From contig NZ_FMTS01000002.1 in the NCBI RefSeq assembly GCF_900100255.1, positions 211,400 to 275,399 of the forward strand: 64,000 bases of DNA. Reading direction: 5' to 3'. The notes beneath the pieces were generated by a model. That model saw nothing but the letters and a program-made list of their open reading frames with translations, did not search any database and had not been told where the DNA came from. The translations under genes were made by a program, and so were the position numbers. This DNA comes from Asticcacaulis taihuensis. Lineage in GTDB: Bacteria > Pseudomonadota > Alphaproteobacteria > Caulobacterales > Caulobacteraceae. This document shows positions 52,186 through 60,018 of the stretch, piece after piece. The stretch's first letter is position 1, and each line of letters starts with the position of its first letter.

Positions 52186-53046
52186 ATGCCCCTTACTCTC
52201 GTCAAAGCCTGGACCGGCGCGCAGCAACGCCTCAAGGCCGCCTTTATCGACTCGCCGGCCATAGATGCGCGCCTGTTGCTGGAGGCAGCCACCGGCGCCA
52301 CCCGCGCCGATATCCTGACCGATCCCTACCGTGAACTGACCGACGACCAGGTCAATACGCTGGAGGAGTTCCTGGCCCGCCGTGAAAAGCGCGTGCCGGT
52401 GGCGCGAATTCTGGGCCGCAAGGGCTTCTGGAAACTGTTGCTCAACCTCTCCGAACATGTGCTGATCCCGCGGCCGGAAACCGAGGTGATCGTCGACATG
52501 ATCCTCAAGCGCAGCCAGCCGGGCGACGCCTTCCAGTTGGCCGATCTCGGCACCGGCTCCGGCGCCATCCTGCTGTCGGTGCTGTCCGAGCGCCCTGCGG
52601 CGAAAGGTCTCGGCACCGATATCAGCGAGGACGCCCTGGCCGTGGCGCGCGACAATGCCGCCAATCTCGGCCTGTCGCACCAGACCGCCTTCCTGCGCAC
52701 CTCGTGGGGCTCGGGCCTGCATGACGGCACCTTCGATATCGTGGCCTCGAACCCGCCCTATATCCGTTCCGACGTGATTCCGACCCTGGAGCCCGAAGTC
52801 AAGGAGCATGATCCGATTCTCGCACTCGATGGCGGCGCATCGGGGCTGGACGCCTATATCGAGCTGGCGCCGGAGATTTTCCGCCTGTTGAAACCGGGCG
52901 GCATGGCCTATCTCGAAATCGGGTTCGACCAGGCGATGGATGTGGAAAACCTAATGAGATCAGCGGGTTTTGATGACGTCACAACCTATCTCGATCTCTC
53001 CAACCTGCCGCGCGTGGTGACAGGTCAGAAACCGCATCAGGGCTGA
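52186..53046 (+). CDS. prmC: peptide chain release factor N5-glutamine methyltransferase
   Basis: A 286-aa protein. N-terminal helical domain (about 1-75) is followed by the catalytic domain with VLIPRPETEVIVD, the SAM motif LADLGTGSGAILLSVLSERP, and the target-binding SNPPYIRSD (NPPY) plus DGGASGLDAY. It methylates the Gln of the GGQ motif in release factors. prfA, its usual upstream partner, is not here; instead ubiG and two repeat copies precede it. Confidence 0.95.
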   Translation: MPLTLVKAWTGAQQRLKAAFIDSPAIDARLLLEAATGATRADILTDPYRELTDDQVNTLEEFLARREKRVPVARILGRKGFWKLLLNLSEHVLIPRPETEVIVDMILKRSQPGDAFQLADLGTGSGAILLSVLSERPAAKGLGTDISEDALAVARDNAANLGLSHQTAFLRTSWGSGLHDGTFDIVASNPPYIRSDVIPTLEPEVKEHDPILALDGGASGLDAYIELAPEIFRLLKPGGMAYLEIGFDQAMDVENLMRSAGFDDVTTYLDLSNLPRVVTGQKPHQG

Positions 53047-53333
53047 CATAAAATTCCGCTTGGCAGAAAGCTTCGGAAAGGCTAGACATAATCGTCTTCC
53101 TCACATCGCAGCAGGCCCGGCCTAAAACAGACGGTATGAACGCGGCGGAGGACTGTGAGAGCGCGAGGTTTCTTCGGGTCATAAAAGGCCCCCGCGCCCC
53201 TTAAAGCCAGGACAATTGCAAGGTTCAGGACCGCTCGACACGACGATAGCCAACGGTCCGACCTGACATTTATGCACATATTTCGCCGCCCCAGGAACAG
53301 ACCGGGCGGAGCGTAAGAGAGACGAAATTACCG
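53047..53333. other. intergenic region before the DUF4167 gene
   Basis: About 290 bp with no convincing gene on either strand. It should carry the promoter and leader of the DUF4167 gene. I see no hairpin or operator that stands out. Confidence 0.4.
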
Positions 53334-54338
53334 ATGAAAGACTTCAGGGGCATGAAACGGCAACGCAGCCGTAACCGCAAACCCGCCGGCAATTCAAACA
53401 ATCCCAATCGCGCCTACGAATCGAACGGGCCGGAAGGCACCAAGGCGCGCGGCAACGCCCAGACCATTTACGAAAAATACCAGCAACTGGCGCGCGACGC
53501 CAATTCCGCCGGCGACCGCGTACTGGCTGAAAACCACCTGCAGCACGCCGAACACTATTTCCGCATGATCCGCCAGATGCAGCCGACGCGGCCGGTCTCA
53601 GAATTCGTACAGCGCGATCCGTTCTCCAGCGGCTTCGACGACGATTACGAGGATGTGGAAGTAGAGGCCACCGACACGGAATCCGACGCCTCCGGCGACG
53701 AGCAGCCCTCGGACGAGCCCCGTTATGAAAACCGCGAGCGCGACAATCGCAATAACCGAGACAATGGCGACCGCAATCGTGACCGTAACAACCGGGACCG
53801 CGACCGCGGCGACCGTAACTTCAAGGACCGCGACCGCGGAGAACGCAATAACGAACAGCGCAGTTTCGAGCCGCGCAATAATAATCAGCCGCGTGATTCC
53901 GAACCGCAATATGACGAGAACGGTAACCGCCGCGAAACCCGCCGTGAGCGCTATGAGCGCCGCCGCCAGCAGCGTTTTGCCGAGCAGGAAGCCAATATGA
54001 ACGCGCCCGTAAATGTTTCGGCGCCCGCCGCTGAATATACCGCGCCGGCCTTTATCGCCTCTACTCAGCCCTTGGGCGCCAGGCCGGCGGCGCAAGCCGA
54101 TCTCGGTTTTGAGGCGCCAGCCGCCGAAGCGCCGCCGAAGCAAAAGCGCGAACGCCCGGAACGCAAGCCGCGCGCCGAGGCTTCGGATGATGTGTCGCAA
54201 TTGCCGGCCTTCCTGCATCGGCCCGCACCGGTCACCGGCGCCCCAGTGGCCGGTGACGCGCCTGCGCCGGAACCGGAAGCCAAGCCGAAGCGCACCCGGA
54301 AGAAAAAAGAAGACGCCAGCGCGTCCGAAGAAGCCTAA
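53334..54338 (+). CDS. DUF4167 protein, putative RNA-binding, strongly disordered
   Basis: A 334-aa protein. The conserved N-terminal DUF4167 domain (about 1-90) is basic then helical: MKRQRSRNRKP, NRAYESNGPEGTKARGNAQT, IYEKYQQLARDANSAGDRVL, HAEHYFRMIRQMQP. The middle (about 130-220) is a long run of Arg/Asn/Asp repeats (such as RDNGDRNRDRNNRDRDRGDR), and the C-terminus is Pro/Ala/Lys rich. Such charged repeats are typical of RNA-interacting disordered proteins. The prmC-DUF4167 order is common in alphaproteobacteria. Function unproven. Confidence 0.9.
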   Translation: MKDFRGMKRQRSRNRKPAGNSNNPNRAYESNGPEGTKARGNAQTIYEKYQQLARDANSAGDRVLAENHLQHAEHYFRMIRQMQPTRPVSEFVQRDPFSSGFDDDYEDVEVEATDTESDASGDEQPSDEPRYENRERDNRNNRDNGDRNRDRNNRDRDRGDRNFKDRDRGERNNEQRSFEPRNNNQPRDSEPQYDENGNRRETRRERYERRRQQRFAEQEANMNAPVNVSAPAAEYTAPAFIASTQPLGARPAAQADLGFEAPAAEAPPKQKRERPERKPRAEASDDVSQLPAFLHRPAPVTGAPVAGDAPAPEPEAKPKRTRKKKEDASASEEA

Positions 54339-54340
54339 AA

Positions 54341-54372
54341 AAAAGCCTCCGATGAAAATCGGAGGCTTTTTT
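54341..54372 (+). terminator. Rho-independent terminator
   Basis: AAAAGCCTCCGAT (54341-54353), GAAA loop, ATCGGAGGCTTTT (54358-54370), then T's. Perfect 13-bp stem immediately after the DUF4167 gene. Confidence 0.95.
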
Positions 54373-54380
54373 ACTTAATC

Positions 54381-54508
54381 TCCCCCTCTTGGAGGGGGAG
54401 GTGGCACGTAGTGCCGGAGGGGGTAAATGCCAGAACCTGTTACCTTACCCCCTCTTGAAAATTGCTACTCGCAATTTCCAAGCTCCCCCTCCAAGAGGGG
54501 GAGATTAT
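54381..54508. repeat. inverted-repeat-bounded element, different family
   Basis: Bounded by CTCCCCCTCTTGGAGGGGGAG and its reverse complement; each end is itself a hairpin. Inside are GTGGCACGTAGTGCC and AAATTGC-TACTC-GCAATTT hairpins. It fills the gap between the DUF4167 terminator and DUF1178. Distinct in sequence from copies a-h. Confidence 0.75.
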
Positions 54509-54991
54509 TTAATTCAGCTTCTTATCAATAATCGATGCAACAGGCATCACTGGCGGAATTTTCGCCTCCCCGTCTGTTGCCGGCGAAAAAACCGGCACAG
54601 CCGCCACGGGCACGCCATCCTCAACCAGCCCCTTGACCTCGTCCGGCGTCGCCTCGCCATAGATCGGCCGTTCCGGCGTCAACCCCTCGTGCATGTCGCG
54701 CGCCTCGCTGGCAAATGCCTTGCCGACATAATCATGCGTCGTCTCGACATGGCGACGCAGGCGATGCAGGGCCTCGGCCACGGCCTGCTGCGCTTCCGCC
54801 AGCGATTGCGGCGCCTCCCTGCCCTTGGTGGTGCGCACCATCGGCGCCATGATCGCCTTGGTCACCGCTTTCGAGCCGCACATCGGGCATTCGACCAGTC
54901 CCTTGGCCACCTGCTCGTCAAAGCCATCGGATGACGAAAACCAGGCTTCGAACTCGTGTTCGACAATACACTTCAACGCGTAACGGATCAT
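54509..54991 (-). CDS. DUF1178 family protein
   Basis: A 160-aa protein starting MIRYALKCIVEHEFEAWFSS. The N-terminus is the family signature (IRYALxCxxxHxFExWF) and with VECPMCGSKAV gives two Cys pairs that look like a zinc ribbon. The middle is helical (LAEAQQAVAEALHRLRRHVE). The ATG overlaps the stop of the nitrilase gene (ATGA at 54988-54991), so it is translated as the last gene of the operon. Function unknown. Confidence 0.92.
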   Translation of the reverse strand: MIRYALKCIVEHEFEAWFSSSDGFDEQVAKGLVECPMCGSKAVTKAIMAPMVRTTKGREAPQSLAEAQQAVAEALHRLRRHVETTHDYVGKAFASEARDMHEGLTPERPIYGEATPDEVKGLVEDGVPVAAVPVFSPATDGEAKIPPVMPVASIIDKKLN

Positions 54992-55815
54992 ACTCGGAAC
55001 TCTCTGTCGTGCTGCAAGCTCGGCAGGGCCTGCCGCGCACGGGTCACTTCAGTGAAATCGATACTGGCCTCCAGAACCGCCGGGCGGTCATGGTCCAGCC
55101 GGGCGATAACCTCGCCCCAGGGCGAGATCACCATGGAATGGCCATAGGTGGTGCGGCCGTCCTCGTGCAGACCGCCCTGCGCCGGGGCTAGCACGAAACA
55201 GCCGGTCTCGATGGCGCGGGCCCGCAGCAGCACCTCCCAGTGCGCCCGGCCGGTCGGCACCGTAAAGGCGGCGCAGACGGCGATCATGTTGGCGCCCTGC
55301 CGCGCCAGTGTGCGATGAAGGTGCGGGAAACGCACATCGTAGCAGATGGTGAGGCCCAGACCGCCCCACGGCGTGACGGCGACGGCCGCCGCCTCCCCCG
55401 GCCGCATGGTGGCGCTTTCGCGGTAGGACCGGCCATCGGGCGTATCAGCATCGAAGAGATGGATCTTGTCATAACGGGCGACGATCTCGCCGCTGGCATT
55501 GATCAGCAGGCTGCGATTGGCGGCCCTTTCGTCAATCTCCGACTTTACAATGGCCGAACCAATCAGGATTTCAACACGCAATGACTGCGCCAGCTCGCGC
55601 ACGCCCTGGATAAAAACATCCTCAGCCTCGGTCGTCACCACCTGCGCCTTATGCTCCTTGCGCGCCTCCATCAGATTGGCGCATTCGGGCAGCAGGATAA
55701 GCTGCGCGCCATTGGTGGCGGCTTGCAGGATCAGCGGACGCGCATGATCCAGAGCCGCCGCCGGCGTGGCCGGGGTGCGCGTCTGGATCAGGGCGAGGTT
55801 GAGGATGTCGGTCAT
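54988..55815 (-). CDS. carbon-nitrogen hydrolase (nitrilase superfamily)
   Basis: A 275-aa protein from ATG 55815. The catalytic triad is visible: Glu in ILLPECANLM, Lys in ARYDKIHLFDAD, Cys in LTICYDVRFPHLHR. Sequence resembles the Nit1/Nit2 group, whose members hydrolyse deaminated glutathione or omega-amidated keto acids; next to a glutaredoxin gene, deaminated glutathione amidase is a reasonable guess. Overlaps DUF1178 by four bases and starts one base after the grxC stop. Confidence 0.9.
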   Translation of the reverse strand: MTDILNLALIQTRTPATPAAALDHARPLILQAATNGAQLILLPECANLMEARKEHKAQVVTTEAEDVFIQGVRELAQSLRVEILIGSAIVKSEIDERAANRSLLINASGEIVARYDKIHLFDADTPDGRSYRESATMRPGEAAAVAVTPWGGLGLTICYDVRFPHLHRTLARQGANMIAVCAAFTVPTGRAHWEVLLRARAIETGCFVLAPAQGGLHEDGRTTYGHSMVISPWGEVIARLDHDRPAVLEASIDFTEVTRARQALPSLQHDREFRV

Positions 55816-55816
55816 G

Positions 55817-56071
55817 CTATGCCGCCAGCAGCGGATCGAGACCGCCGCGGGCATTCAGCGCCATCAGGTCATCGCAGCCACCGACATGGGTGCCGTTGAT
55901 GAAGATCTGCGGATAGGTATAGCGCCCGGAACGTTCGTTCATTTCGGCGCGCAGGGCGGGATCGTGCGAGGCGACGATCTCGTTATATTCGGCGCCCTTT
56001 TCTTGAAGCAACGCCTTGGCGCGCTCGCAATAGGGGCAATAGGGCTTGGTATAGATATCGATCTTTGACAT
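55817..56071 (-). CDS. grxC: glutaredoxin 3
   Basis: An 84-aa protein, normal length, starting MSKIDIYTKPYCPYCERAKA. C-P-Y-C is the dithiol active site; TYPQIFINGTHVGGCDDLMA supplies the cis-Pro and glutathione-binding GG. It is a cytoplasmic glutathione-dependent reductase. It lies between comF and the nitrilase gene in the conserved comF-grxC-nit-DUF1178 order. Confidence 0.96.
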   Translation of the reverse strand: MSKIDIYTKPYCPYCERAKALLQEKGAEYNEIVASHDPALRAEMNERSGRYTYPQIFINGTHVGGCDDLMALNARGGLDPLLAA

Positions 56072-56136
56072 GAGGCACTCGGTACAAAATGAAACTGAAT
56101 CGAGAATATAGGAAAACGTGTAAGAATTTAAAGCGG

Positions 56137-56952
56137 TTAATGTTTTACCGCCCTTGCCAGCACGCACACATCCACTGACGCCGCGCCGGCTTTCAGCAGG
56201 GTGGCGGCACAGGCACGAAGCGTGGCGCCGGTGGTGAACACGTCATCGATCAAGACGATCCGCTTATCCCTGATGCGTTTCTGATCGCGCGCACTCACCG
56301 CGAAGGCGCCGCGCACATTTTCCCAGCGCGCCTGGGCGCCCTTGCCGCGCTGATGAGTCTGGCGGGTGCGTTTCAGGGTATTGCCAAGATAGGTCCGGCC
56401 AAGACGCCGCGCCACTGGCCGGGCCAGTTCGGCGGCCTGGTTGAAGCGGCGATGCAGCAGCCGCAAGGGGTGCAGCGGCACCGGCATGACGATATCGGCC
56501 TCAGCGATGATATTGGCACCCGCGCGTTCCAGCCAGCGGGTCAGCATGGGGGCGAGATCGAGCCGGTCGCCATTCTTGAAGCCGAGGATCAGGCCACTGA
56601 CCGCTTCATCATAGATACAGGCGGCGCGGGCACGGCGAAACGGGAAGGGCTTTTCGGTACAGTCATCGCAGTGTGAACCCGCGCCCAGAAACAGGCCGCC
56701 CTCAAACGGCCGGGCGCACATATCGCAGCCATCATGATCGAGGAAGCGGATACGCGACCAGCCGGCGGCGGCCAGTCCAGCGCCCATCAGGGCCTCCGGT
56801 GGCGCGTCTTCCACGCTGTCAAAGCGGTGCGGCGGGAAAACCGTATCAAGCGCGTGGGCCAGGGAGGCGCGGATATGAGCGGCGGTCAGGCGGTCATCGA
56901 CAAAAGCCTTAACCTCTGAGCGGATTTGGCCTAAACGGGAGGCTAGTCGCAT
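56137..56952 (-). CDS. comF: ComF family phosphoribosyltransferase-like protein
   Basis: A 271-aa protein from ATG 56952. A zinc-ribbon-like N-terminal part has CDMCARPFEG and HCDDCTEKPF (four Cys). The PRTase domain shows VMPVPLHPLRLLHRRFNQAA, KRTRQTHQRGK and the PRPP loop IVLIDDVFTTGATLRACAAT. ComF proteins support DNA uptake or nucleotide salvage in naturally competent bacteria; in alphaproteobacteria the role is unproven. It is divergent from the methyltransferase, 15 bp away. Confidence 0.92.
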   Translation of the reverse strand: MRLASRLGQIRSEVKAFVDDRLTAAHIRASLAHALDTVFPPHRFDSVEDAPPEALMGAGLAAAGWSRIRFLDHDGCDMCARPFEGGLFLGAGSHCDDCTEKPFPFRRARAACIYDEAVSGLILGFKNGDRLDLAPMLTRWLERAGANIIAEADIVMPVPLHPLRLLHRRFNQAAELARPVARRLGRTYLGNTLKRTRQTHQRGKGAQARWENVRGAFAVSARDQKRIRDKRIVLIDDVFTTGATLRACAATLLKAGAASVDVCVLARAVKH

Positions 56953-56967
56953 ATAGAGTCCCCCACC

Positions 56968-57867
56968 ATGTCGCTGCCTCCCCGCCTTTTCGATCGTTCG
57001 CTTCTGGCCCACCGACTTGATCGCGCGGCCGGCGGCTTTACGCAAGCGCATTTTCTGCGCGAACGGGCGGTGGAAGACCTGATCGAGACGCTCTCCGCCA
57101 TCAACCGGCAATTCGATGTGGCGCTCGACATGGCCGCGCGCGACGGCGCCTTTGGTCGGGCGATTGCCGGCACACCGGTCGCCGACAAGATCGACATGCT
57201 GATTGAAGGGGAGTTGTCGGAACGGCTTTCCGCGCAGCAGTCAGGTTCGGCACGGCTGGTGATGGATGAGGAAGCCCTGCCCTTTGGCGACGATAGCCTG
57301 AACCTGGTGGTCAACGCCCTGGGGCTGCATACGGTCAATGATCTGCCGGGCGTATTGGTGCAGGTCAGGCGGGCGTTGAAGCCGGATGGCCTGTTTATCG
57401 GCTCCCTATTCGGCGGCGAAACCCTGACCGAACTGCGCGCCTGCCTGATGGAGGCCGAGCTTGAGGTGCGCGGTGGCTATGGCCCGCGCATTGCCCCCTT
57501 CGCCGAAAGCCCGGATCTGATCGACCTGCTGAAACGCACCGGCTTTTCCATGCCGGTGGTCGACTCAGACCGCGTAAGCGTCAGCTATGAGCATCCCTTG
57601 CGCCTGATGGCCGACCTGCGGCTGATGGGCGAGAGCAATATCCTGCTCAAGCGGCCGCGCAAGGGCCTGAACCGCGCCATTCTGGAAAAAGCCTCCGCGC
57701 TTTATTTCGGCCGCCATGCCGATGCTGAGGGACGCATTACCGCCACCTTCGAGATCATCACGCTTTCCGGCTGGAAAGCACATGACAGCCAGCAAAAGCC
57801 GCTGCGGCCGGGCTCGGCGAAGATGCGCCTGGCGGACGCTTTGGGCGTCAAGGAAGGCAAGCTTTAA
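56968..57867 (+). CDS. SAM-dependent methyltransferase-fold protein, NDUFAF5-like
   Basis: A 299-aa protein. N-terminal PRLFDRSLLAHRLDRAAGGF and FLRERAVEDLIETLSAINRQ followed by FDVALDMAARDGAFGRAI and LNLVVNALGLHTVNDLPGVL match the alphaproteobacterial homologues of the mitochondrial complex I assembly factor NDUFAF5, an arginine hydroxylase on a methyltransferase fold. LIGSLFGGETLTELRACLME is also characteristic. The canonical motif I glycine-rich loop is weak (DMAARDGAFG). By homology it may modify NADH dehydrogenase. It overlaps the convergent lipoprotein gene by four bases. Confidence 0.85.
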   Translation: MSLPPRLFDRSLLAHRLDRAAGGFTQAHFLRERAVEDLIETLSAINRQFDVALDMAARDGAFGRAIAGTPVADKIDMLIEGELSERLSAQQSGSARLVMDEEALPFGDDSLNLVVNALGLHTVNDLPGVLVQVRRALKPDGLFIGSLFGGETLTELRACLMEAELEVRGGYGPRIAPFAESPDLIDLLKRTGFSMPVVDSDRVSVSYEHPLRLMADLRLMGESNILLKRPRKGLNRAILEKASALYFGRHADAEGRITATFEIITLSGWKAHDSQQKPLRPGSAKMRLADALGVKEGKL

Positions 57868-58412
57868 AGCGAACTGGCCTCGGCGTTCGATTTGACAAGC
57901 CAGTCATGCAGGCTGGGCATGTCCTTGGTGGCGATATCGTGAATACGCCAATCATCGCCCTCCTTCACCAGATCATAGGTAAATTTGCGGGGCTTTCGGG
58001 CTTCCGCACTAAAGGCAGCATCAGTTTCCGTGACGATGATATTTGCCCTGGCCGCTGCGGCTGATATTTTTTCAATTTTGATATCGGCTGACAGCTTGCC
58101 GAAGTCCTGACAACCGCAAACCGGATCACCATCCAAGGCGCCAACCTCGCCATTGGCCAGACGGCTGTCTTCAGCCATGAGCGCGACCATTTCCTTGTCA
58201 AACCATTGCGACGCCTGATCGCCCGTCGGTGAAAAGGAAGTATTAGTCGCATCACCGTTATAATGGGAATAAAGTCGGGCCAGAAAGGCTTCCGGTGCCG
58301 GAGCCGCAACTGACGATGAAATGGCAGTGGACGAAGTTCCAGCCGGTACTTTATCGCACGCTGAAAGACTGCACATCACAGCCAATACTATTCCGACAGG
58401 AATTGATTTCAT
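57864..58412 (-). CDS. DUF3828-like lipoprotein
   Basis: A 182-aa protein with lipoprotein signal MKSIPVGIVLAVMCSLSAC (lipobox LSAC). The mature part has FLARLYSHYNGDATNT near the start, WFDKEMVALMAEDSRL, GDPVCGCQDFGKL and the closing YDLVKEGDDWRIHDI, which fits DUF3828-type NTF2-like domains. Periplasmic, function unknown. More AT-rich than its neighbours. Confidence 0.75.
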   Translation of the reverse strand: MKSIPVGIVLAVMCSLSACDKVPAGTSSTAISSSVAAPAPEAFLARLYSHYNGDATNTSFSPTGDQASQWFDKEMVALMAEDSRLANGEVGALDGDPVCGCQDFGKLSADIKIEKISAAAARANIIVTETDAAFSAEARKPRKFTYDLVKEGDDWRIHDIATKDMPSLHDWLVKSNAEASSL

Positions 58413-58470
58413 ACGCCCCTCCTCAGATTTGAAGGGGCGTTAACATATTCCGGCTTTTTGGCCATGCTGC

Positions 58471-58806
58471 TCAGACGGCGCAGGCAATGCCCTTGTGTCG
58501 CGGATCAAGATAAGACCAGTAGCCGGGCTCGCCGCGACGCGCCGGCGCCAGATGGACCACGCGGGCGATATCACAGCCGCCGCTGGCCGCCAGATGGCGC
58601 AGGGTGGTCGGCACATCCCACGGACTGAACTGGGTCAGAGCCAGATAAAGGCCCAGGCCGATCAGAACGAACGTACTGATCAGTTTCAGGCGATCGGAAA
58701 TCTCGCTCTGCGCGCTCAGGCGTTTCGAGTTTGCGCCCAGGCGTTGCCGCAGGAATTGGGCGTCGTGTGTTTCAGACTGTCTTCCGTAACTTGGTCCATG
58801 CGTCAT
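58471..58806 (-). CDS. membrane-anchored excalibur-like protein
   Basis: A 111-aa protein. One central membrane helix (LISTFVLIGLGLYLALTQF, about 42-60) after a basic cytoplasmic N-terminus. The exported tail GCDIARVVHLAPARRGEPGY then WSYLDPRHKGIAC matches the excalibur calcium-binding domain pattern (paired Cys, ApxRRGxPGY, DxDxDGIAC), but with the acidic DxDxDG loop degraded to DPRHKG, so calcium binding is doubtful. Confidence 0.75.
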   Translation of the reverse strand: MTHGPSYGRQSETHDAQFLRQRLGANSKRLSAQSEISDRLKLISTFVLIGLGLYLALTQFSPWDVPTTLRHLAASGGCDIARVVHLAPARRGEPGYWSYLDPRHKGIACAV

Positions 58807-58875
58807 TGCCCGGCCCTCCGGATAACCAGGTTACACCGAAGGCTCTAACAGTGGGTTTTCAAAAACACTTAACGA

Positions 58876-59274
58876 TCAGATAAAATCGCGCAGCCAGGCG
58901 ACCAGCGGATCATCGGCCGGCGGCATGGGATACTGGCCCATATCATTGGGGCGCACCCATTTTAGCGCCTTGTGTTCCTTCGATTCCGGCTCGCCTTCCC
59001 AGCGACGGATCAGGTAAAGCGGCATCAACAGGTGAAAGGTTTCATAGGTATGGGAGGCGAAGACGAACGGCGCCAGGCACGCCTGTTTGACGACGATGCC
59101 AAGCTCTTCCTCCAGTTCGCGGATCAGGGCGGTTTCCGGCGTCTCTCCGGGCTCGACCTTGCCGCCTGGAAATTCCCACAGACCGGCCAGTTGCTTGCCT
59201 TCCGGCCGCTGGGCGATCAGCACCCGGCCATCGGAATCCACAAGGGCAGCGGCAACAACGAGGATGGTTTTCAT
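58876..59274 (-). CDS. mutT: Nudix 8-oxo-dGTP diphosphatase (MutT)
   Basis: A 132-aa protein starting MKTILVVAAALVDSDGRVLI at 59274. The Nudix box is complete: GGKVEPGETPETALIRELEE then ELGI. LAGLWEFPGGKVE is the typical MutT lead-in. It removes oxidised dGTP to prevent mutation. Its ATG is one base after the stop of the PemK-like toxin gene, so it is co-transcribed with the toxin-antitoxin pair. Confidence 0.92.
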   Translation of the reverse strand: MKTILVVAAALVDSDGRVLIAQRPEGKQLAGLWEFPGGKVEPGETPETALIRELEEELGIVVKQACLAPFVFASHTYETFHLLMPLYLIRRWEGEPESKEHKALKWVRPNDMGQYPMPPADDPLVAWLRDFI

Positions 59275-59275
59275 A

Positions 59276-59704
59276 TCAATCACGCTTTACGATACGGGTC
59301 CGATGCTGTTGTGCGGCTGACAAGACCGACTGCCGGACCTTTTCAAACAGGTTTGGCGGCAAGAAGCCATAGGCAAAACCATTTGTGCCGCCTTTGACAG
59401 GGCGCAGGTCGAAGCCTGGCCAGACGAATTGATTGAGCTCATCCGTGATGATCCAGGACGGCTGGTCATCCAGCCCCAAATGCGTCTTCACCCGTGGCGG
59501 CAGTTCGACGGCTGCGTCGAATGCCGGCCTACTGTGTGTAACGGGCGCCAGGCTCACCAGGGTGCGATCATCTGCCTGTTCGACGGCCAGTATGATAACG
59601 CACGGCCTGTCTTTTCGCCCTTCCTGCTGACCGGCGCGATCTTCATACCGCCAGACATAGGCATAGGAAATGACCAGGCCCGGTTCAGGCTTTGGCAGGC
59701 TCAT
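59276..59704 (-). CDS. PemK/MazF-like toxin
   Basis: A 142-aa protein: MSLPKPEPGLVISYAYVWRY then GQQEGRKDRPCVIILAV and TLVSLAPVTHSRPAFDAAVE, the beta-strand pattern of PemK-like (MazF fold) endoribonuclease toxins, with the conserved KDRPCVI. It follows the Phd-type antitoxin with ATGA overlap (59701-59704), the standard order for a type II module. Downstream mutT is coupled, which is unusual for such a pair. Confidence 0.8.
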   Translation of the reverse strand: MSLPKPEPGLVISYAYVWRYEDRAGQQEGRKDRPCVIILAVEQADDRTLVSLAPVTHSRPAFDAAVELPPRVKTHLGLDDQPSWIITDELNQFVWPGFDLRPVKGGTNGFAYGFLPPNLFEKVRQSVLSAAQQHRTRIVKRD

Positions 59705-59967
59705 TCGTCCAGAAGCGCATTCAGGTGGTCGTGCCGGTCATCCATCCGGGCATTGTGCAGTGCCTGCAAGGTCTCGGCGGGCACTTCATGGGCGGCATAG
59801 GCTCTGGGTAACATGGCTTTCAGGCGCTGATAGGTCTCGTAGTCCTCGCTGGACAGGAAATAACCGGCTATGCGTTCATGCGACGTCACCGCCACCGGCT
59901 CCCGGTGGACGGCTTCGCGGTAGCGTCCAAAATTCTTGGCAAATTCAGTAGCGGTAACCGTAACCAT
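59701..59967 (-). CDS. Phd/YefM-type antitoxin
   Basis: An 88-aa protein: MVTVTATEFAKNFGRYREAV then REPVAVTSHERIAGYFLSSE is the Phd/YefM DNA-binding N-terminus. The C-terminal part (YQRLKAMLPRAYAAHEVPAE, LQALHNARMDDRHDHLNALL) would wrap the toxin. GGAGG precedes the ATG. A 17-bp palindrome sits 15 bp upstream, a likely site for autorepression. Confidence 0.88.
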   Translation of the reverse strand: MVTVTATEFAKNFGRYREAVHREPVAVTSHERIAGYFLSSEDYETYQRLKAMLPRAYAAHEVPAETLQALHNARMDDRHDHLNALLDE

Positions 59968-59981
59968 TGGCAGCCTCCATA

Positions 59982-59998
59982 TTGTGCATTATGCACAA
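59982..59998. promoter_or_regulatory. palindromic operator of the toxin-antitoxin operon
   Basis: TTGTGCAT-T-ATGCACAA, perfect 8-bp arms, upstream of the antitoxin ATG. Typical place for an antitoxin-toxin autoregulatory site. Confidence 0.8.
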
Positions 59999-60018
59999 AT
60001 TACGGAATTTTGCAAGAC

